A stretch of 64,000 nt of DNA, taken from assembly GCF_008704655.1 (NCBI RefSeq), contig NZ_CP023688.1:310001-374000 (forward strand), given 5' to 3'. The notes beneath the pieces were generated by a model. It was not told where the DNA came from and did no database searches. It was given only the letters and a program-made list of their open reading frames with translations. Origin of the DNA: Streptomyces rimosus (GTDB lineage Bacteria > Actinomycetota > Actinomycetes > Streptomycetales > Streptomycetaceae). Of this stretch, positions 42,620-50,966 are shown in pieces; within the stretch, counting starts at the first letter, position 1, and each line of letters begins with the position of its first letter. Position numbers and translations under genes: made by a program.

Positions 42620-42952
42620 TCAGGCGGGCGGGGCCGGCCGGGGTGATCCGGGGAGCAGTGGGCGCATGAATGTGCGCTCATAGCGCAGTACGCAACCGCT
42701 CTCGTCCCTGATCCGGTCCGCGTCGATGAACTCGGCGTCCTTGCCGAACAGGGATCGGTACTCCTCGTAGGCAGCGAGGCTGGGAAAGCTGAACAGGGCG
42801 AGTGCCTTGTCACTGGCCCCTTCCGCCGGCAGGAAGTATCCGTGGTGCGTGCCACCGTGCTTGTCCACCAGTTCCATCCAGCGGCGACCGAATCGCTCGA
42901 AGGATTCGGTCTTCGCCGGATCGATCACGTATTCCACCACGCAAGTAATCAC
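42620..42952 (-). CDS. NIPSNAP-family protein
   Basis: A 110-residue small alpha/beta (dimeric ferredoxin-like barrel) protein: MITCVVEYVIDPAKTESFER, WMELVDKHGGTHHGYFLPAE, ALALFSFPSLAAYEEYRSLF and CVLRYERTFMRPLLP. This pattern fits bacterial NIPSNAP proteins, whose biochemical role is unsettled. The start ATG 42952 is at the first strand. It is a single gene among debris. Confidence 0.8.
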   Translation of the reverse strand: MITCVVEYVIDPAKTESFERFGRRWMELVDKHGGTHHGYFLPAEGASDKALALFSFPSLAAYEEYRSLFGKDAEFIDADRIRDESGCVLRYERTFMRPLLPGSPRPAPPA

Positions 42953-43052
42953 GTTTCGAGGCTAACGCGCGAGGAAGAGGACCGGGGCCTGCCACACCCG
43001 CTACGCGCCCGCACGCCCAGGTCGCGCCCGTAGCCGGAGTCCCGCCGCGCCG

Positions 43053-43591
43053 TCACCCGTCGGACGAGGAAGAGGCCCGCTCCTCGCCACCGCAGGACGC
43101 GCGGACCGCCAGGGTCGGCCACAGCTCAAGGCAGTGAGTGGGGCGTTTCGTCGGATCGGCCATACGTGCCAAGACCGTTTCGGCGGCCTGTGAGCCGAGT
43201 CGGCGTCTCTGTGTGCGCACTGCGGTCAAGGGCGGGCCGGAGGCCGCGGCGACTTCGTCGTCGTACGACACGACGGCCAGGCCCCCGCGCACGGTGAGGC
43301 CGCGGTCCGGAGCCCGTTCCACCATGCCGATGGCCTCGCTGTCGGAGTGGACGAACAGGGCCTTGCTCCGGCCTCTCGGCAGCGTCGCAGCACGGTGTCG
43401 TAGGCGTCCGCCCAGCCTGCCGATCCGTAAGGGAGGACCCCGAAGCGGAGGCCATCAGGAGCGGCAAGGGAAAGGGAGACGCTTGTTTCCCGCCGCCCTG
43501 CGTCCGGTGCCTGCGTGGTCGGGCTGAAGCGTGCGGTGACGAACGCGATGCGGCGGTGTCCGAGTGTGACCAAGTGGTTATCCGCCCCCAC
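43053..43591 (-). pseudogene. LacI-family regulator fragment, truncated and frameshifted
   Basis: The minus strand gives the ligand-binding half of a LacI/GalR repressor. GADNHLVTLGHRRIAFVT comes first, a middle segment follows (GWADAYDTVLRRCREAG), then a frame change near 43365 and ALFVHSDSEAIGMVERAPDR, VRGGLAVVSYDDEVAAASG and LGSQAAETVLARMADP up to TGA 43053-43055. The DNA-binding N-terminus is missing: the relic begins exactly where the neighbouring membrane-protein gene ends. Truncation plus frameshift make it nonfunctional. It marks the left border of the dormancy-like gene group. Confidence 0.72.
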
Positions 43592-44176
43592 TCACCCCGT
43601 CCGCCGCCGCCACATGGGCCCCACCTCACCCCACTCCCTCTCCCAGGCGTCCAAACGCCGGCGCTCCAGAATGCGGCGGATCCACCACGCGACTGAGAAG
43701 ACGGCCGTGCCCGTGCCCGTTGCGGCCCATATTCCGGTTGCCGTGGCCGTGGACAGGGCGTCGTTGTGGTCGAGGGGTTTCTCGGTGAGGCGGCCGTTGT
43801 GCAGGACCCATACCGTGATGCGGGTGCCTTTTCGTTGGCCGGCGCTCACTTTTGTATCTCCGGTGTGGAACGAACCGTCCGGCGCTTTCCAGCGGACCTT
43901 TGTCGGGTATCCGCCGTCCGCTGCGCCGGCCTGCTGGGATCTGCGTGCCGTTACGTCCTGCATCAGCACCGCCGGCACCGGATGGCGTGTCCGCTGCTGC
44001 TCCCGTACGGTCCGGCTCTGTGTCTCGTAGGCCCAGGATGCTGCGCCGAAGCCTGCTGCCGGGGCGCCGACGGCCAGTAGCAGTGCGGTCAACAGGCCGA
44101 GCCAGGCTTCGAGAACGTCCACCCTGCGGCGCAACGGGTTACGGCGCCAGCGCCACCACCTTTTCGCGGTGCGCAT
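43592..44176 (-). CDS. Rv1733c-like two-helix membrane protein
   Basis: A 194-residue membrane protein. A basic N-terminus (RWWRWRRNPLRRRVDVLEAW) precedes helix 1, LLTALLLAVGAPAAGFGAA. A central extracytoplasmic domain (about 50-140) contains AVLMQDVTARRSQ, VRWKAPDGSFHTGDTKVSAG and ITVWVLHNGRLTEKPLDHND. Helix 2 (ATGIWAATGTGTAVFSVAWW) is followed by a basic tail. This is the architecture of the Rv1733c family, a DosR-regulated membrane antigen in mycobacteria, common in Streptomyces. It lies 65 bp downstream of the DosS-like kinase and is probably cotranscribed. Function unknown. Confidence 0.82.
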   Translation of the reverse strand: MRTAKRWWRWRRNPLRRRVDVLEAWLGLLTALLLAVGAPAAGFGAASWAYETQSRTVREQQRTRHPVPAVLMQDVTARRSQQAGAADGGYPTKVRWKAPDGSFHTGDTKVSAGQRKGTRITVWVLHNGRLTEKPLDHNDALSTATATGIWAATGTGTAVFSVAWWIRRILERRRLDAWEREWGEVGPMWRRRTG

Positions 44177-44241
44177 GGGGCGACACCTCCTTCGGCATGC
44201 ACGAGGTGGTGACCGGCGGCGTGGAGGAGCGGGCCGGCTCG

Positions 44242-45984
44242 TCAGGCGGGCTGGAGCGGGATGCGCCAGGTGACGCGGGTTCCGTGCGTGCCGGTTGGCC
44301 CCCGGTCCTGGACGTCTGCCTGTCCGCCGAGGAGTTCGGCTCGCTGCTGGATGTTGCCCAGTCCACTGCCCGCGGCGCTGCCGCCGATACCGGTTCCGTC
44401 ATCGACGACCTCCAGGACCACCTCGTCGGCGACGCTGAGCGTGATGTCCGCGTGCCGGGCGTCCGCGTGCCGGGCGACATTGCTGAGGACTTCCGCCAGC
44501 ACGGCCAGGACGTGTTCACCGGCCGCTGCCGGAATGTCGGTGTCGATGCGGCCCTCCGTCTTCAGCGAAGGGGAGAAGCCGAGCGGTTCCGCGGCGGCCG
44601 TGACCACGTCGGCGACCAGGCGGCGCAGGCCCCGCCCGGCCCCGGGGGCCCTCTCGGAGCGGAGTTCGAAGATGGTCGAGCGAATGATCTTGATGGTTTC
44701 GTCGAGGTCGTCCACGGCCCTGCCCACCCGGTCGGCCGCCTCCGGCCGGTCGATGAGCCGCCCGGCGCTCTGCAGCGTCATACCGGTCGCGAACAGCCGT
44801 TGAATGGCCAGGTCGTGGAGGTCGCGCGCGATGCGGTCGCGGTCGTGCAGCAGTGCCACCTGCTCGGCCTCCTTCCGGTGACGGCCGAGTTCCAGAGCGA
44901 GCGCCGCCTGTCCGGCGAACCCGGACACGAGCCGCACCTCGCTGGCGTCGAAGGGCGGCCGGCCGGCTGACCGGCTCAGCCGCAGGGCGCCCGAAGTGTT
45001 CTCGCCTACCGTCAGGGGGACCGCTACGACCGGGCCGCTTCCCTGGCCGAAGTCGGGCAGGGCGTAGGCGCGGGGGTCCGTACGGATGTCCCTCGTCACG
45101 ACGGGCTCGCCGGTTCTGGCCGCCAGTCCGACCAGGGAGCCCTGGGACGGGATGACGGCGTCGGCCATGAGGGCGGCGCCGGCGCCGGATGCCACCTCGA
45201 CGGTCAGCCCGTCCGCGTCGCGCGGCAGCAGTACGGCGGCGGAGTCGGCCTGGGCGACCTCCAAGGACCGCCGGGCGATGAGGCCCAGTACCTCATCGAT
45301 GCCGGCGCCGGACAACAGGCTGCGGGTGATCTCCCCCAGGGCCTCCAGGCGCTGTTCGCGCCGCAGGCTCTCGTGGTACAGCCGCGCGTTGTCGATCGCG
45401 ACTCCGGCCGCGACCGCAAGGGTGGACACCACGGCCTCGTCGTCGGCGTCGAAGAGCGCCCCGTCGCGCTTCTCGGTGAGATAGAGGTTGCCGAAGACTT
45501 CTCCTCGGACGCGGATCGGCACGCCGAGGAAGGTGCGCATGGCCGGGTGGTGTTCGGGGAAGCCGTGGCTCGCCGGGTGTTGGGTCAGGTCCGCCAGGCG
45601 GAGGGATTCGGGGTGGCGGATCAGTTCCCCGAGGATGCCGTGTCCCTCGGGCAGCGGCCCGATGCGCGCGATCAGTTCATCCGTCATGCCCACGGGCAGG
45701 AAGTCGGACAGGTAGGCGCCCTGCCCGACGGTGCCCAGCGCGCCGTACTCGGCTTTGGTGAGGGTCGCCGCAGCCTGCACGATGTGCCGCAGGACTTCGG
45801 AGAGTTCGAGTTCGCGCCCGACACCGAGCACCGCCTCCAGCAGGCTGTACATGCGGCTTTGTACGGTACGCGCGGCGTCCAGCCTGGACTGCAGCTCTTC
45901 CAGCAGCGCATCCAGGCGCAACTGCGGCAGCGGGAGTGGTGTCGGCCGCGCGCTCCCGTCGGCCCTGTCCGTCATGGCTCTCAC
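44242..45984 (-). CDS. DosS/DevS-like double-GAF sensor histidine kinase
   Basis: A 580-residue cytosolic kinase. GAF-A (about 55-200) contains the DosS signature PEHHPAMRTFLGVPIRVRG and NLYLTEK; His145/146 fall close to the heme-ligating His149 of mycobacterial DosS, so heme and a gas or redox signal are plausible. GAF-B covers about 220-370. HisKA_3 has the phosphorylated His390 in DRIARDLHDLAIQRLFATGM, and the HATPase has VLSNVARHADA and DDGTGIGG. Length and order match DosS/DevS. It likely phosphorylates the DosR-like regulator encoded at 59009, although the two genes are 13 kb apart. An in-frame Met at codon 4 is an alternative start. The stop is 65 bp from the Rv1733c-like gene. Confidence 0.92.
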   Translation of the reverse strand: MRAMTDRADGSARPTPLPLPQLRLDALLEELQSRLDAARTVQSRMYSLLEAVLGVGRELELSEVLRHIVQAAATLTKAEYGALGTVGQGAYLSDFLPVGMTDELIARIGPLPEGHGILGELIRHPESLRLADLTQHPASHGFPEHHPAMRTFLGVPIRVRGEVFGNLYLTEKRDGALFDADDEAVVSTLAVAAGVAIDNARLYHESLRREQRLEALGEITRSLLSGAGIDEVLGLIARRSLEVAQADSAAVLLPRDADGLTVEVASGAGAALMADAVIPSQGSLVGLAARTGEPVVTRDIRTDPRAYALPDFGQGSGPVVAVPLTVGENTSGALRLSRSAGRPPFDASEVRLVSGFAGQAALALELGRHRKEAEQVALLHDRDRIARDLHDLAIQRLFATGMTLQSAGRLIDRPEAADRVGRAVDDLDETIKIIRSTIFELRSERAPGAGRGLRRLVADVVTAAAEPLGFSPSLKTEGRIDTDIPAAAGEHVLAVLAEVLSNVARHADARHADITLSVADEVVLEVVDDGTGIGGSAAGSGLGNIQQRAELLGGQADVQDRGPTGTHGTRVTWRIPLQPA

Positions 45985-46080
45985 CTCCGGACTCTGAGGG
46001 CAGCGTATTCCGTGCGGGTGAGCCCGGGGAGGCCGCCAGTGCGGTTCCGGGGATTGGCCGGGCCGGGCAGTTCTTCTGGT

Positions 46081-48129
46081 TCACCGCGGGGAGTCTCCTG
46101 TGCCGCACGTGTCAACGGCCGTGCCCGGCCACGGTGGCTCTCCCCTGCGCACCGAGCCGGCGGCCTGCCCCGGTGACCGGTGCCGCCTGCGGTGTGAGGA
46201 CGTCAGGTGCCAGGGCACGCTGGTGACCATGACATCGGGGACGAAGAGCAGCCGGCTTTTGAGCCACAGCGCCGACTGGTTGTGCAGCAGGTTCTCCCAC
46301 CAGTGGCCGACGACGTATTCGGGGATGAACACGCTGACCACCGTGCGGGGGCCGGCGCGGCCGAGGGAGCGTACGTACGCCACGGCCGGCCGGGTGATCT
46401 CCCGGTAGGGCGAGCGCAGCATCCGCAGCGGGACGTCGACGCCGAGGCTGTCCCACTGCGAGCGCAGGGTGTCGGCTTCTTCCCGTTCGACCATGACGGT
46501 GAGGGCTTCCAGGATGTCGGGGTGGGTGGCGCGCGCGTAGGCGAGGGCCCGGAGGGTGGGGCGTTGCAGGTGGGAGACGAGGACGACGGCGTGTACGCGG
46601 GTGGGTGAGCGCAGGTCGGCAGCGGGGTCGACGGCCTTCAGCTCGTCGGCGACGGTGGTGTAGTGCCAGTGGATCGCGCGCATCGTCAGCCACAGAACCA
46701 CCGCCGCGATCACCGCGAGGTAGGCGCCCTGGGTGAACTTGGTGGCCAGCACGATCACCAGAACCGATGCCGTCACCACGGTTCCCACGGCGTTGGTCGC
46801 CCGCGCGCGGTGGTGGCGCCGGCGCACCGCCGGGTCCCGCTCGGTGGCCAGGGCGTGTTTCCAGTGCCGGACCATGCCCGCCTGGGAGAGGGTGAAGGAG
46901 GTGAAGACGCCGAGGATGTACAGGTGGATGAGGCTGGTCACCGAGGCGTGGTAGGCCCACAGCAGGGCGCCGGCGGTCAGGGCCAGGAAGACGATGCCGT
47001 TGGAGAAGGCGAGGCGGTCGCCGCGGGTGTGCAGTTGGCGTGGCAGGTAGCGGTGCTGGGCCAGGACCGAGGAGAGCAGCGGGAAGCCGTTGAACGCGGT
47101 GTTGGCGGCGAGGACCAGGACCAGGGCGGTGGCGGCCTGGACGAAGAAGAAGCCGAAGCCGTGGCCGCCGAAGACCGCCGCCGCGAGCTGGGCGATGACG
47201 GTGCGCTGCGGGGTGTGGGCGCAGTCGGTCACGGCGGGGGTGAGGTCGCAGGTGTGCTCGGTGATGTGGACCTTGCTGATCAGGGCCAGGGCGGTGATGC
47301 CGGAGAACATCGCCACCGCCACGCCGCCCATGACGGCCAGCGTGGTGGCGGCGTTGCGGGACTTCGGCCGGCGGAAGGCCGGGACGCCGTTGGCGATGGC
47401 CTCCACGCCGGTCAGCGCGGTGCAGCCGCTGGAGAAGGCCCGTAGCGCCAGGAGCAGCAGTGCGAGCGGGGCCAGGTCGTCCTGGCCTGGTGCGGCCTGG
47501 ATGCCGTAGCGGGCCGATTCCGCCACCGGCGCGTCGCCCAGCAGCCAGCGCAGCAGGCCGGTGGCGCACATCAGGAGGATGGCGGTGATGAACAGGTACG
47601 TGGGGGCGGCGAAGACCCGCCCCGACTCGCGCACCCCGCGCAGGTTGAGGGTGGCCAGCAGGGCCACGAACAGCACCGCCATCAGCGTCCGGTACGTGTG
47701 CAGCGCCGGAAGCGCGGAGATGATGTTGTCCACGCCCGAAGCGACGGACACCGCCACCGTCATGACGTAGTCCACCAGCAGCGAGGCGGCTACCACCAGG
47801 CCCGCCGACGGGCCGAGGTTGGTGGACACCACGGTGTACGAGCCGCCACCCGACGGATAGGCGTGCACCACTTGGCGGTAGGACAGCACGACCACGGCCA
47901 TCAGGACGACCACCGCGACCGCCACCCACGGCGCCAGATACAGGTAGGCCAGCCCGCCCAGGGCGAGGACCAGCAGGATCTCCTGGGTGGCGTAGGCGAC
48001 CGACGACAGCGGGTCGGAGGCGAAGACGGGCAGCGCCAGCCGCTTGGGCAGCAGCGTCTCCTGGACGTCTTCCGTGGGCAGTGCCCGGCCGATCACGATG
48101 CGCTTGACCATGTCCAGCAGCTTCGGCAT
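46081..48129 (-). CDS. KimA-like APC-superfamily permease
   Basis: A 682-residue membrane protein with about 12 hydrophobic segments in residues 30-500: SDPLSSVAYATQEILLVLAL (the conserved first helix break), YRQVVHAYPSGGGSYTVVST, DYVMTVAVSVASGVDNI and CTALTGVEAIANGVPAF. A soluble C-terminal domain of about 180 residues follows (VHAVVLVSHLQRPTLRALAY, VVSVFIPEYVVGHWWENLLH). The pattern matches the KUP/KimA branch of the APC superfamily, which imports K+ with protons, rather than amino-acid carriers. Position among stress-response genes suggests a role in ion balance under energy limitation; that is inference. The last ~40 residues are low complexity. Confidence 0.85.
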   Translation of the reverse strand: MPKLLDMVKRIVIGRALPTEDVQETLLPKRLALPVFASDPLSSVAYATQEILLVLALGGLAYLYLAPWVAVAVVVLMAVVVLSYRQVVHAYPSGGGSYTVVSTNLGPSAGLVVAASLLVDYVMTVAVSVASGVDNIISALPALHTYRTLMAVLFVALLATLNLRGVRESGRVFAAPTYLFITAILLMCATGLLRWLLGDAPVAESARYGIQAAPGQDDLAPLALLLLALRAFSSGCTALTGVEAIANGVPAFRRPKSRNAATTLAVMGGVAVAMFSGITALALISKVHITEHTCDLTPAVTDCAHTPQRTVIAQLAAAVFGGHGFGFFFVQAATALVLVLAANTAFNGFPLLSSVLAQHRYLPRQLHTRGDRLAFSNGIVFLALTAGALLWAYHASVTSLIHLYILGVFTSFTLSQAGMVRHWKHALATERDPAVRRRHHRARATNAVGTVVTASVLVIVLATKFTQGAYLAVIAAVVLWLTMRAIHWHYTTVADELKAVDPAADLRSPTRVHAVVLVSHLQRPTLRALAYARATHPDILEALTVMVEREEADTLRSQWDSLGVDVPLRMLRSPYREITRPAVAYVRSLGRAGPRTVVSVFIPEYVVGHWWENLLHNQSALWLKSRLLFVPDVMVTSVPWHLTSSHRRRHRSPGQAAGSVRRGEPPWPGTAVDTCGTGDSPR

Positions 48130-48239
48130 GCGGCGATCCTAGGGCGTGCGACCGGCTCCGAAGGCGACGCTTTCGGCCGCCCGGCCCGCGTGTCGGACGG
48201 GAACGACCGGCCGCCGACCTGCGGCGTCACCCGTTCCCG

Positions 48240-49709
48240 CTAAGGCGTCGTATTCCGCGTCAGGCATGCACGAACGCCCCGGGTGACCGCGCTCTTGTGC
48301 AGGGAGAGAGGGACGGGCACGAAGTGCAGCGCGTACGTACCGGCCTCCGGCCCGCGGCTGAACACGATCCTGACCTTGCCGATGCCGTACCGCGACAGGT
48401 CGATCCGGAAGACGTGGGGATCGTCTTCGTCGTCGGGGTGGAGCGGGATGCCCCGGAGCAGCAGAGGTACGGGGATCAGGCTCCGCAGCATCAGCCGGCC
48501 GCCGCGGACGAACACCTCCACCGCGGGCCCGGCCAGGGCCCGGGCCCGTACGTCCGTGATCCGGCCGGCGAGGGTGTACCAGCCGCAGAGCTCGCCCCAC
48601 AGTTCGGGGCGGTGCGGCACATCGGTGCGGAGCGTCTGCTCCGGCAGGCCGAGCAGGCGGCGCAGCAGCGCCTCGGTTTCGCCGGGTAGCCACAGCAGCG
48701 CGCGGTGGGCGGCGTTGGTCAGGGCGAACACCGCGAGCCCGTCGTCCGGGGCGACGAACATCTGCGAGGTGAAGCCGGGCAGGATGCCCTGGTGCTCGAC
48801 GAAGCGGTGCCCGTCGGCCGCACCGCGGAAGAAGGCCAGGCCCATGCCGGGCACGCGCGGATCGGGCTGGTAGTGCGGGTCGAACATCGTGGCGAGGGTC
48901 GTGGGGGCGAGGACCGAGCCGTGCTGGTTGGTGCCGCCGCCGAGGAGTGCGGACAGGTAGCGGGCCATGTCCCGCGGGGTCGAGTAGACGGACGAGGCAC
49001 CGGGGGTCGCCCGCTCCCGGTCGGTGACCGCTTTCAGGCCGCGGGCGCGCAGTTCGTACCCGGTCGCCAGGCGCCCGAGGATGTGTGCGGCGCGGATCAG
49101 GTCGGTGTCGGTCATGCCGAGGGGGGTGAAGACGTGCTCGCGCAGGTAGTGGTCGAAGGGCTCGCCGCTGACGTCCGCGACGATCTGGCCGAGGGTGGCG
49201 AATCCGTGGTTGGCGTACGTCCATTGCGTGCCCGGCTCCGCGTCGATCCGCAGGCCGCGGCGGTAGTACTCGGCGAGCGACGGCAGTGGCCGGCCCACCC
49301 GTACGCCTTCCCCCGCGTTGGGCCGCAGCAGGTCGGCCGGTGTGCGCAGCTCGCCCACGCCCGCGGTGTGGGTCAGCAGGTGACGCAGGGTCGGGGGACG
49401 GTAACCGGGCCTGGCCGGGATGAGGGGGTAGGCGCTGAGATAGTCCGCAGCGGGGGCGTCGAGGTCGACCAGGCCCCGCTCCCACAGCTGCATCACCGCG
49501 ATCGCGGTGAAGGTCTTGCTGATGGAGGCGACACGGAAGACCGTGTTGTCGCCGACCGGCTCGCGCATCTCCACGTCGGCGAACCCGTGCATGGAGAGGT
49601 GCTCAAGACGGCCGTCGTGCACCACTCCCACAGCCAGTCCTCCGACGGGTCGGCGGTTGCGCATCCCGGCGACCCATTCCTCCGTCGCGCTCGCGAGTTT
49701 CCGAAGCAT
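48240..49709 (-). CDS. Beta-lactamase-fold serine hydrolase (class C-like)
   Basis: A 489-residue serine hydrolase. The catalytic SxxK is VASISKTFTAIAVMQLWE, the YxN motif is TQWTYANHGFATLGQIVADV, and later motifs are PRDMARYLSALLGGG and FVEHQGILPGFTSQMFVAP (H-x-G in place of KTG). The C-terminal 120 residues (GWYTLAGRITDVRARALA, then strands) form an extra lipocalin-like domain common in esterase/peptidase members of this family. No signal peptide is seen, so it is probably cytoplasmic and not a resistance enzyme. It is divergent from PPK2 and lies 110 bp upstream of the KimA-like gene on the same strand. Confidence 0.87.
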   Translation of the reverse strand: MLRKLASATEEWVAGMRNRRPVGGLAVGVVHDGRLEHLSMHGFADVEMREPVGDNTVFRVASISKTFTAIAVMQLWERGLVDLDAPAADYLSAYPLIPARPGYRPPTLRHLLTHTAGVGELRTPADLLRPNAGEGVRVGRPLPSLAEYYRRGLRIDAEPGTQWTYANHGFATLGQIVADVSGEPFDHYLREHVFTPLGMTDTDLIRAAHILGRLATGYELRARGLKAVTDRERATPGASSVYSTPRDMARYLSALLGGGTNQHGSVLAPTTLATMFDPHYQPDPRVPGMGLAFFRGAADGHRFVEHQGILPGFTSQMFVAPDDGLAVFALTNAAHRALLWLPGETEALLRRLLGLPEQTLRTDVPHRPELWGELCGWYTLAGRITDVRARALAGPAVEVFVRGGRLMLRSLIPVPLLLRGIPLHPDDEDDPHVFRIDLSRYGIGKVRIVFSRGPEAGTYALHFVPVPLSLHKSAVTRGVRACLTRNTTP

Positions 49710-49959
49710 GGCTCCTCCTCACCTCCGGCGCGTGGCCGCAGTTATCGGGCGCGCGCTGCCGCCCGTCAAGGGGCCGGGAGAGCAGAAAAAGAAGCACCCG
49801 GCCCAGGAGCGGGAAACCCGCGTCGACGCCAGGGTGGGGAGGACGAGCCGCACCAGGCGAAGGAGGGGATCTGCCTGGAGAGGGTTCGGTCCGGAGGGAC
49901 CCGCGCCTCTCCAGGAGGACCTCCGATACGGCGAGCGCTGGAGGAAGGTCGGGCAGGCA

Positions 49960-50802
49960 GTGGGCAAGAAGCACAAAGACGTCGCGGCTCCGGCGACAGT
50001 TTCCGCCCTGAGGGCGGGCACCTTGCGCAGAGCGGCCTACGAGCGTGAACTGCTGCGCCTTCAGACGGAGTTGGTCAAGGTTCAGGAGTGGGTGCGCGCC
50101 GAGGGCACCCGGCTCGTGGTCGTCTTCGAGGGACGGGACGCGGCCGGCAAGGGCGGTGTGATCAAGCGCGTCGCCGAACACCTCAACCCGCGGGTCGCGC
50201 GGATCGTCGCGCTGCCCGCGCCGTCCGGGCGGGAGCGGGGGCAGTGGTACTTCCAGCGGTATGTGGAGCGGCTGCCGACCGCCGGTGAGATCGTGCTGTT
50301 CGACCGCAGTTGGTACAACCGGGCCGGGGTCGAGCACGTCATGGGTTTCTGCGACGAGGAGGAGTACCGGCGCTTCCTGCGTCAGTGCCCGGTCTTCGAG
50401 CGCATGCTGGTCGAGGACGGGATTCTGCTGCGCAAGTACTGGTTCTCGGTGAGCGACGCCGTACAGGAACAGCGGTTCCGCAGCCGCCTGGAGGACCCCA
50501 CGCGGCGCTGGAAACTGTCCCCGATGGACCTGGAATCGGTCACGCGGTGGGAGGCGTACTCCCGTGCCAAGGACACGATGTTCGCCCACACGGACCGTCC
50601 CGAGGCCCCGTGGTACGTCGTCGAGAGCGACGACAAGCGGCGGGCCCGTATCAATATGATCGCGCACCTGCTGTCCACGCTCCCCTATCACGAGGTACGG
50701 GAACCGGCGCTCGCCTTGCCGCCCCGGCCGCCGTCCACCGGCTACCGGCGTCCGCCGAGGGAGTCGCAGACGCGTGTGCCGGACCATCCCGTGCCGGGCT
50801 GA
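49960..50802 (+). CDS. ppk2: Polyphosphate kinase 2 family protein
   Basis: A 280-residue PPK2, which moves phosphate between polyphosphate and nucleotides. GTG 49960 follows GGAGGAAGG at a somewhat long spacing; the frame extends upstream without coding character. The Walker A motif is VVFEGRDAAGKGGVIKRV, the Walker B/lid region is VLFDRSWYNRAGVEHVMGFC, and the rest includes LVEDGILLRKYWFSVSDAVQ, RRWKLSPMDLES and APWYVVESDDKRRARINMI. Length and motifs match single-domain PPK2. In this setting it could regenerate NTPs during energy starvation. It is 164 bp upstream of the hydrogenase operon and divergent from the serine hydrolase. Confidence 0.93.
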   Translation: MGKKHKDVAAPATVSALRAGTLRRAAYERELLRLQTELVKVQEWVRAEGTRLVVVFEGRDAAGKGGVIKRVAEHLNPRVARIVALPAPSGRERGQWYFQRYVERLPTAGEIVLFDRSWYNRAGVEHVMGFCDEEEYRRFLRQCPVFERMLVEDGILLRKYWFSVSDAVQEQRFRSRLEDPTRRWKLSPMDLESVTRWEAYSRAKDTMFAHTDRPEAPWYVVESDDKRRARINMIAHLLSTLPYHEVREPALALPPRPPSTGYRRPPRESQTRVPDHPVPG

Positions 50803-50829
50803 TGCCCCGGGGCAGGGACGGCACTGCTT

Positions 50830-50851
50830 CCGTGACCCGCCCCCGTCACGG
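50830..50851. terminator. Short inverted repeat after ppk2
   Basis: CCGTGAC (50830-50836) and GTCACGG (50845-50851) are perfect inverted repeats separated by 8 nt, 27 bp after the ppk2 stop. It could be a weak terminator or a regulator-binding site for the hydrogenase operon. Confidence 0.4.
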
Positions 50852-50883
50852 CCGGTGGCCTCCGGGCCGGGCGGCGCGCGCCA

Positions 50884-50897
50884 GGGCCGTTCGGCCC
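50884..50897. promoter_or_regulatory. DosR/DevR-like palindrome upstream of the hydrogenase operon
   Basis: GGGCCGTTCGGCCC has 5-bp arms GGGCC/GGCCC around a 4-bp centre, flanked by A and C. It is 70 bp upstream of the first hydrogenase start (50967). The same 16-mer with one central change recurs at 60706-60719. GGGxC-N4-GxCCC symmetry resembles DosR-type sites; the assignment is inferred. Confidence 0.6.
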
Positions 50898-50966
50898 CCT
50901 CCCCGCAGGAGCTGTCGGCCCGACGATGAGGGCATGGACCCGGCGGTCGCTGCCGAGGAGGCGCCG

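Noticed and set aside
46081..48129. Amino-acid permease assignment for the APC-superfamily gene
   Set aside because: Length, first-helix motif and the large soluble C-terminal domain fit the KimA/KUP-like potassium branch better.
48240..49709. Antibiotic-resistance beta-lactamase
   Set aside because: No export signal, an extra C-terminal domain and an HxG motif instead of KTG point to an esterase or peptidase-like hydrolase.
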